From Myxococcus dinghuensis (GTDB lineage Bacteria > Myxococcota > Myxococcia > Myxococcales > Myxococcaceae): 64,000 nt of DNA. The position numbers and the translations under genes are program-made. Shown here one piece after another: positions 59,996-64,000 of this stretch (positions within the stretch are counted from its first letter, which is position 1; every line of letters begins with the position of its first letter). Below the pieces are notes generated by a model. That model was given only the letters and a program-made list of their open reading frames with translations. It had not been told where the DNA came from and made no database searches. The DNA lies in the NCBI RefSeq assembly GCF_024198235.1, contig NZ_JAKCFB010000030.1:1-64000 (forward strand). The letters run 5' to 3'.

Positions 59996-60886
59996 ATGCG
60001 CTTCGAATTCGAGCACCTCGGGACCACCACCCCCTTCGAGCTCTCCGAGGGTCACCATCAACTGGGCGGCGGCCCCGACGACCACGTCCGACTGGAGGCC
60101 CTGCCCCCGGGCCTGCTGAGCCTCCGCATCGAATCCCAGCGGCTGATGGTGGAGGCGACACGGACCTTCGCCGTCGACGGCGTGCTGGTGCCCCAGGGCG
60201 TGGCGAGGCTCGTCCTGCCCGGTGAAGTCCTCGGCCTCCCTGACGACATGTGCCTGCGGGTGCTGGCGGAGACGACGGAGGAGCGCACCCAGGGCACCCT
60301 GGCCATCCTCAAGGGCCTGCTCACGGGGCTGGAGGATTCCGCGCCATCCCGCGCGGCCACCCTCACCTGCCTCACCGGGCTGGACGTGGGGCGCGTCCAT
60401 GCCCTCGCCGACGCGCGCACGCAACTGGGCCGCGGCAGCGAGGCGACGCTCCGACTCAGGGACCGGGCCGTCTCCCGCAATCACGCCTGCATCGTGCAGG
60501 ACAGCGCCCGCTTCCTCCTGGAGGACCTGGGTAGCCCCAACGGCGTGTACCTCAACGGCCAGCGCCTCCAGGAGCCCACGGCCCTCTCGGACGGAGACGT
60601 CATCGAGTTGGGGAGGACCCTGCTTCGCTTCCAGGCGGCCCTCGAGGAGCCTCCACCGCCGCCACCCACGCCCGACGGAGGTGTCCTCCCGCCTCCCGAC
60701 GGGGAGGTCAGCCCCGCCGAGCCCGCCGCTTCCGAACAGGAACCGTCATCGACGGCCCCCCGCGCGGACGCCGTCTCCACGCCGGCGGAGGCGCCTCGGA
60801 CGAGGTTGGAGTGGTGGCTGCTGGGCCTGGGGGTCGCGGCGGCGCTGGTGGGCCTGCTCGTCACCTACGCGTTGGCGACGGCCTAG
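59996..60886 (+). CDS. FHA domain protein with C-terminal membrane anchor
   Basis: A 296-residue protein starting at ATG 59996 (MRFEFEHLGTTTPFEL). Residues 1-95 look like a degenerate FHA-like beta fold (LGGGPDDHVRLEALPPGLLSL). A complete FHA domain follows at about 130-215, with TQLGRGSEATLRL, AVSRNHACIV and DLGSPNGVYLNG. Then comes a Pro/Glu-rich linker and a single C-terminal hydrophobic segment (WLLGLGVAAALVGLLVTYAL), so it is tail-anchored with FHA in the cytoplasm. It would bind phosphothreonine proteins. An upstream frame to 59903 lacks support. The other FHA protein in this window is arranged differently. Confidence 0.86.
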   Translation: MRFEFEHLGTTTPFELSEGHHQLGGGPDDHVRLEALPPGLLSLRIESQRLMVEATRTFAVDGVLVPQGVARLVLPGEVLGLPDDMCLRVLAETTEERTQGTLAILKGLLTGLEDSAPSRAATLTCLTGLDVGRVHALADARTQLGRGSEATLRLRDRAVSRNHACIVQDSARFLLEDLGSPNGVYLNGQRLQEPTALSDGDVIELGRTLLRFQAALEEPPPPPPTPDGGVLPPPDGEVSPAEPAASEQEPSSTAPRADAVSTPAEAPRTRLEWWLLGLGVAAALVGLLVTYALATA

Positions 60887-60903
60887 GAGGGAGTCCGGGC
60901 GGC

Positions 60904-60926
60904 GCGCCTCGGCGAGCACGAGGCGC
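60904..60926. terminator. Intergenic hairpin between convergent genes, candidate bidirectional terminator
   Basis: Arms GCGCCTCG (60904-60911) and CGAGGCGC (60919-60926) are exact reverse complements with a 7-nt loop. It lies between the FHA gene and the reductase gene stop codons. No T-tract is present on either side. Confidence 0.4.
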
Positions 60927-60933
60927 CCATCGG

Positions 60934-62964
60934 TCAAAGGCTCGCGGCGAGGCGCGTTCCCTGATCGATGGCGCGCTTGGCATCGAGTTCGGCGGCGACG
61001 TCCGCGCCGCCGATGGCATGCACCTTCACGCCCGCCGCGACGAGCGGTTCGAACAACTCGCGCGCAGGCTCCTGCCCCGCGCAGATGACGACGGTGTCGA
61101 CGGCGAGGACTCGCGGCACACCTGCGACACGGACGTGAAGGCCCTCGTCGTCAATCCGGGTGTACTCCACCGCGTTCAGCATCTCGACGCCCCGCCGCTG
61201 GAGCGTGGCCCGGTGAATCCAACCAGTCGTCTTGCCGAGCCCCTCACCGACCTTGGAGGCCTTGCGCTGCAGCAACGTCACCCTCCGTTCAGGGGGCTGC
61301 GTGGTCGCCGTCACGCCCTCGATACCTCCGCGGGCCTCGAGCTTCGGATCGATCCCCCAGGCTCGCCAGAACGCCTCGCTCGACAGGCTCGTGCTCGGCC
61401 CGGCGTGGGAGAGGAGCTCGGCGACGTCGAAGCCGATGCCGCCCGCGCCGATGATGGCGACGTGGGCACCAATCGGACGCGTCCCGAGAATGGCGTCGAC
61501 GTAGCCCACGACCATCGGGTGGTCGATGCCGGGAATGTCCGGCCGGCGCGGCGCGACACCTGTCGCGATGATGACTTCGTCGAACCCACCGTGTTTCACC
61601 TCGTCGAGCGTCGCGCGTGAGCCCAACCGCAACGCGACCCCCGTCGCGGCGAGCCTCCGTTCGAAGTACCGCAGCGTCTCGGCGAACTCCTCCTTGCCAG
61701 GGATGCGCCTGGCGAGGTTGAACTGGCCGCCGATCTCCGAGGCCGCCTCGTAGAGCGTCACGCGGTGACCTCGCTCGGCGAGCGTCGTCGCTGCCGCGAG
61801 CCCCGCGGGCCCCGCGCCGATGACGGCCACCCGCTTCACGGTCGTCGCGGGCTCGATGCGCAGCTCCGTCTCGTGGCATGCGCGAGGGTTGACGAGGCAG
61901 CTCGTGATCTGGAGCTGGAACGTGTGGTCGAGGCAGGCCTGGTTGCAGCCGATGCACGTGTTGATCTGATCGGCCCGTCCATCGCGGGCCTTCTGGACGA
62001 AGTCCGCGTCCGCCAGGAAGGGGCGCGCCATCGACACCAGGTCCGCGTCGCCCTCGGAGAGGATGCGCTCGGCGAGTTCGGGGGTGTTGATGCGGTTGGT
62101 GGCCACCAGCGGAATCGTCACCGCGCCGCGCAGCTTCGCCGTGACCTTGCTGAACGCGCCACGGGGAACCCTCGTGGCGATCGTCGGGATTCGCGCTTCG
62201 TGCCAGCCGATGCCGGTGTTGAGAATGTTCGCGCCGGCCGCCTCGATGGCCTTCGCCAGCGTCACGATCTCGTCCCAGGTGCTCCCTCCCTCGACGAGGT
62301 CGAGCATCGACAGTCGATAGATGATGATGAAGTCACGCCCCACCGCCTCGCGAATCCGACGCACCACCTCGACGGCGAGCCGCATGCGGTTCTCGTAGGG
62401 ACCGCCCCAGCGGTCGCTGCGTTGGTTGACGCGCGCGACGAGGAACTGGTTGATGAAGTACCCCTCCGAGCCCATCACCTCGACGCCGTCGTAACCCGCG
62501 CGCTGCGCCAGCTTCGCGCACCGCGCGAAGTCGGCGATCTGCTTCTCGATGCCTTCCTCGTCGAGGGCGCGGGGCGTGAAGGGGTTGATGGGCGCCTTCA
62601 CCGCGCTCGCGGAGACAGACTCCGGGTTGTACGCGTAGCGACCCGCGTGGAGGATCTGCATGCAGATCTTCCCGCCCGCCTCGTGCACGGCCCGTGTGAC
62701 GACCGTGTGCTCCTCGGCCTCGGCCTCGGTCGTGAGCTTCGCCGCGCCCAGCGCGACGGCGCCTTCTTCGTTCGGCCCGACGCCGCCCGTGACGATGAGG
62801 CCCACGCCGCCACGCGCTCTCTCGGCGAAGAAGGCCGCCAGTCGCGCGAAGCCACCGGGCGCCTCCTCGAGCCCGGTATGCATGGACCCCATGAGCGTGC
62901 GGGTTCGGAGCGTCGTGAAGCCGAGGTCGAGGGGCGCGAGGAGATGGGGATACGGCGCGTTCAT
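60934..62964 (-). CDS. fadH: 2,4-dienoyl-CoA reductase-type flavoenzyme (FadH-like)
   Basis: A 676-residue flavo-iron-sulphur enzyme. The N-terminal old-yellow-enzyme barrel runs to about residue 330. The 4Fe-4S cysteines are in CIGCNQACLDH and ITSCLVNP. A FAD/NAD(P) Rossmann half follows with VIGAGPAGLAAATTLAERG and IIGAGGIGFDVAE. It reduces 2,4-dienoyl-CoA in beta-oxidation of polyunsaturated fatty acids. Starting at ATG 62964 it overlaps the SGNH gene stop by one base (TGATGA). Enoate-reductase relatives cannot be excluded, but length and cluster fit FadH. Confidence 0.93.
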   Translation of the reverse strand: MNAPYPHLLAPLDLGFTTLRTRTLMGSMHTGLEEAPGGFARLAAFFAERARGGVGLIVTGGVGPNEEGAVALGAAKLTTEAEAEEHTVVTRAVHEAGGKICMQILHAGRYAYNPESVSASAVKAPINPFTPRALDEEGIEKQIADFARCAKLAQRAGYDGVEVMGSEGYFINQFLVARVNQRSDRWGGPYENRMRLAVEVVRRIREAVGRDFIIIYRLSMLDLVEGGSTWDEIVTLAKAIEAAGANILNTGIGWHEARIPTIATRVPRGAFSKVTAKLRGAVTIPLVATNRINTPELAERILSEGDADLVSMARPFLADADFVQKARDGRADQINTCIGCNQACLDHTFQLQITSCLVNPRACHETELRIEPATTVKRVAVIGAGPAGLAAATTLAERGHRVTLYEAASEIGGQFNLARRIPGKEEFAETLRYFERRLAATGVALRLGSRATLDEVKHGGFDEVIIATGVAPRRPDIPGIDHPMVVGYVDAILGTRPIGAHVAIIGAGGIGFDVAELLSHAGPSTSLSSEAFWRAWGIDPKLEARGGIEGVTATTQPPERRVTLLQRKASKVGEGLGKTTGWIHRATLQRRGVEMLNAVEYTRIDDEGLHVRVAGVPRVLAVDTVVICAGQEPARELFEPLVAAGVKVHAIGGADVAAELDAKRAIDQGTRLAASL

Positions 62965-63719
62965 CAGGAGGCTCCCAGGGTCAGGGCCGACGGTGGGTGC
63001 AGCAGTTGGATCTCCGAGGCCGCGCACTCGGCCCAGGCGGCGTAGACAGGCGCGCCTGGATGGAAACCATCGGACGCCATGGCACTCCGAGCGTCGAGGC
63101 CGGGCGTGCCCGACGCGAAAGGCGAATCGAGCAGCGTGCAGTCCCGGCGCCCCTCGGAGAACGCCGCGAGGGCGGCGTTGTAGACGGCGGCGCGTCGCCC
63201 CACGAACCCACGCAGTGGCTCCGGCAGCGCCGGGAACTCCTGGAATGGCGGCAGGGGCGAGAGCACCGTATGGGCGATGCCGAAGCGCGTCCCCAGCACA
63301 TCCACCAGCCGATGGAGCGCGCGGATCCACCGCTCGATGGGGATGCGCTGCGTGAGGTCGTTCGCTCCCGCGGCCACCACCGCCACGTCGAATGCGCTCG
63401 GGTTGCTCTGTTCGACCAGCTCGACGATCTCCGCCGTCGTGAGCCCGCTCCTGGCCACGAGGCGCCAGCCCACGGTGCGCCGTTGCCCGAGGCGCGAGAC
63501 GAGCTGCCCGGTGAGCGCGTCAGCCTGCGTGCCCACGCCGACGCCCGCGGCCGAGGAGTCGCCCACGACGAGCAACCGCAAGGGCGCCCCCTCGCCGAAG
63601 AGCCCCTCGCGAGGGCCCTCCGGTTCGGGGAGGCGGGGGGTCGTCCTTCGTACGCGCAGGCTCTGCATCCAGTACAGCGGCAGGAGCGTGGCGTCGGCAA
63701 TCCACTGGAGGTGGGTCAT
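62964..63719 (-). CDS. SGNH/GDSL-type hydrolase
   Basis: A 251-residue esterase or lipase of the SGNH superfamily, start at ATG 63719 preceded by GGGGAG; a GTG at 63722 is also possible. The Ser block is VVGDSSAAG, block III is GANDLT, and the catalytic Asp-His block is DGFHPG. The N-terminal region (MTHLQWIADATLLPLYWMQ) may be a membrane-associated helix or uncleaved anchor. It could be an acyl hydrolase supplying fatty acids to the downstream FadH, with which it shares a one-base overlap. Substrate is unknown. Confidence 0.88.
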   Translation of the reverse strand: MTHLQWIADATLLPLYWMQSLRVRRTTPRLPEPEGPREGLFGEGAPLRLLVVGDSSAAGVGVGTQADALTGQLVSRLGQRRTVGWRLVARSGLTTAEIVELVEQSNPSAFDVAVVAAGANDLTQRIPIERWIRALHRLVDVLGTRFGIAHTVLSPLPPFQEFPALPEPLRGFVGRRAAVYNAALAAFSEGRRDCTLLDSPFASGTPGLDARSAMASDGFHPGAPVYAAWAECAASEIQLLHPPSALTLGAS

Positions 63720-63773
63720 CACGATCTCCCCGTCACGAGGCGCACCCGTCCCCTGGACCGGTGCGCAGCCCTG

Positions 63774-64000
63774 TCACTTCGCCTTCTGTGCTTCGAGATA
63801 TGGGGCGAGCCGCTGGGCCATCTGCTCGCCCAGCGCCTGGAGGCCGCTCATCGGGCGCACCATCACCTCGAAGTCGACGATCTTCCCCTGCTCGTCGAAG
63901 CGGATGAAGTCGATCCCCTTGAGCTGCCGCTTGCCGACGTGGGCGCTGAACTCGAGCACGACGCTCGTCCCGTCCGCCGTCACCAGTTGTCGGTGGTACG
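63774..64000 (-). CDS. SnoaL/NTF2-like protein, C-terminal part
   Basis: Only the last 75 residues are visible; the start is beyond 64000. The pattern TSVVLEFSAHVGKRQLKGID followed by FIRFDEQGKIVDFEVMVRP (key residues LKGIDFIRFDEQGKI) is the beta-sheet half of SnoaL or nuclear-transport-factor-2 like folds. The C-terminal helix ends YLEAQKAK. Such proteins include steroid isomerase-like enzymes and small binding proteins; no function is assignable. It is 54 nt upstream of the SGNH hydrolase on the same strand and may share its operon. Confidence 0.8.
   Translation of the reverse strand, partial: YHRQLVTADGTSVVLEFSAHVGKRQLKGIDFIRFDEQGKIVDFEVMVRPMSGLQALGEQMAQRLAPYLEAQKAK

Noticed and set aside
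1..64000. Prophage, transposon, CRISPR array, rRNA or tRNA genes
   Set aside because: No integrase, transposase, cas gene, spaced direct-repeat array or cloverleaf-like stretch was seen on either strand.

Overview
The window is high-GC chromosomal DNA with dense coding on both strands. It most likely comes from a myxobacterium of the Myxococcaceae. The best evidence is a 164-residue CdnL (CarD-like) protein at 54231-54725 that, from memory, matches the Myxococcus xanthus protein almost residue for residue. A cysteine-rich protease ending in a MYXO-CTERM type tail (15684-17489), many lipoproteins, and GAF-GGDEF, PilZ and FHA proteins agree with this. I see no insertion sequence, prophage, integrase, CRISPR array, rRNA or tRNA gene, so this reads as core genome with lineage-specific secreted proteins between housekeeping operons.

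Layout. 1-2546 (minus): pyruvate dehydrogenase operon pdhA-pdhB-pdhC, with pdhC cut by the window edge. 2665-7338 (minus): a HAD phosphatase, an unrecognised membrane protein, an organophosphate/phosphate type MFS transporter and a NUDIX hydrolase. 7480-13594 (plus): a cassette of a lipoprotein 5'-nucleotidase, a large unknown lipoprotein and an outer-membrane barrel. 13861-17489 (minus): a MYXO-CTERM matrixin-like protease followed 5 nt later by a GspE/PilB-type ATPase. 17560-21830 (minus): a tetrapyrrole cluster, small protein-ccsA/hemX-hemA-hemC-hemD. 22013-23896: thioredoxin, a small protein with AT-hook and zinc-type motifs behind a long AT-richer leader, and a PilZ protein. 24038-28569 (minus): rod-shape operon mreC-mreD-mrdA-rodA, without mreB here. 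28788-33101: a PpiD/SurA-like foldase, a diguanylate cyclase, maf, a YggS-type PLP protein and a zinc ribbon protein.

33421-36892 (plus): two DUF3108 proteins flanking a DUF4091/GH123-like protein. 37016-40966 (plus): porin, imelysin-family lipoprotein and di-heme cytochrome lipoprotein, a plausible metal-acquisition or redox set. 41254-43983: an acidic small protein, a Pro/Ala-rich secreted protein and a DUF507 protein. 44119-51489 (minus): cysS, an M28 peptidase, uvrB and uvrC. 51674-54149: an FHA protein with internal peptide repeats and a convergent membrane protein. 54231-57632: cdnL, divergent from comEC and a small overlapping gene. 57654-64000: a CBM9-like lipoprotein, a DUF2071 protein, a second FHA protein, a fadH-type reductase, an SGNH hydrolase and a partial SnoaL-like protein.

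No single locus is an obvious new defence or mobile system. The least explained parts are the surface nucleotidase cassette with its four-copy cysteine module, the FHA protein with a repeated ADIAxG peptide, the protease/secretion-ATPase pair, and the small AT-hook plus Cys/His protein.
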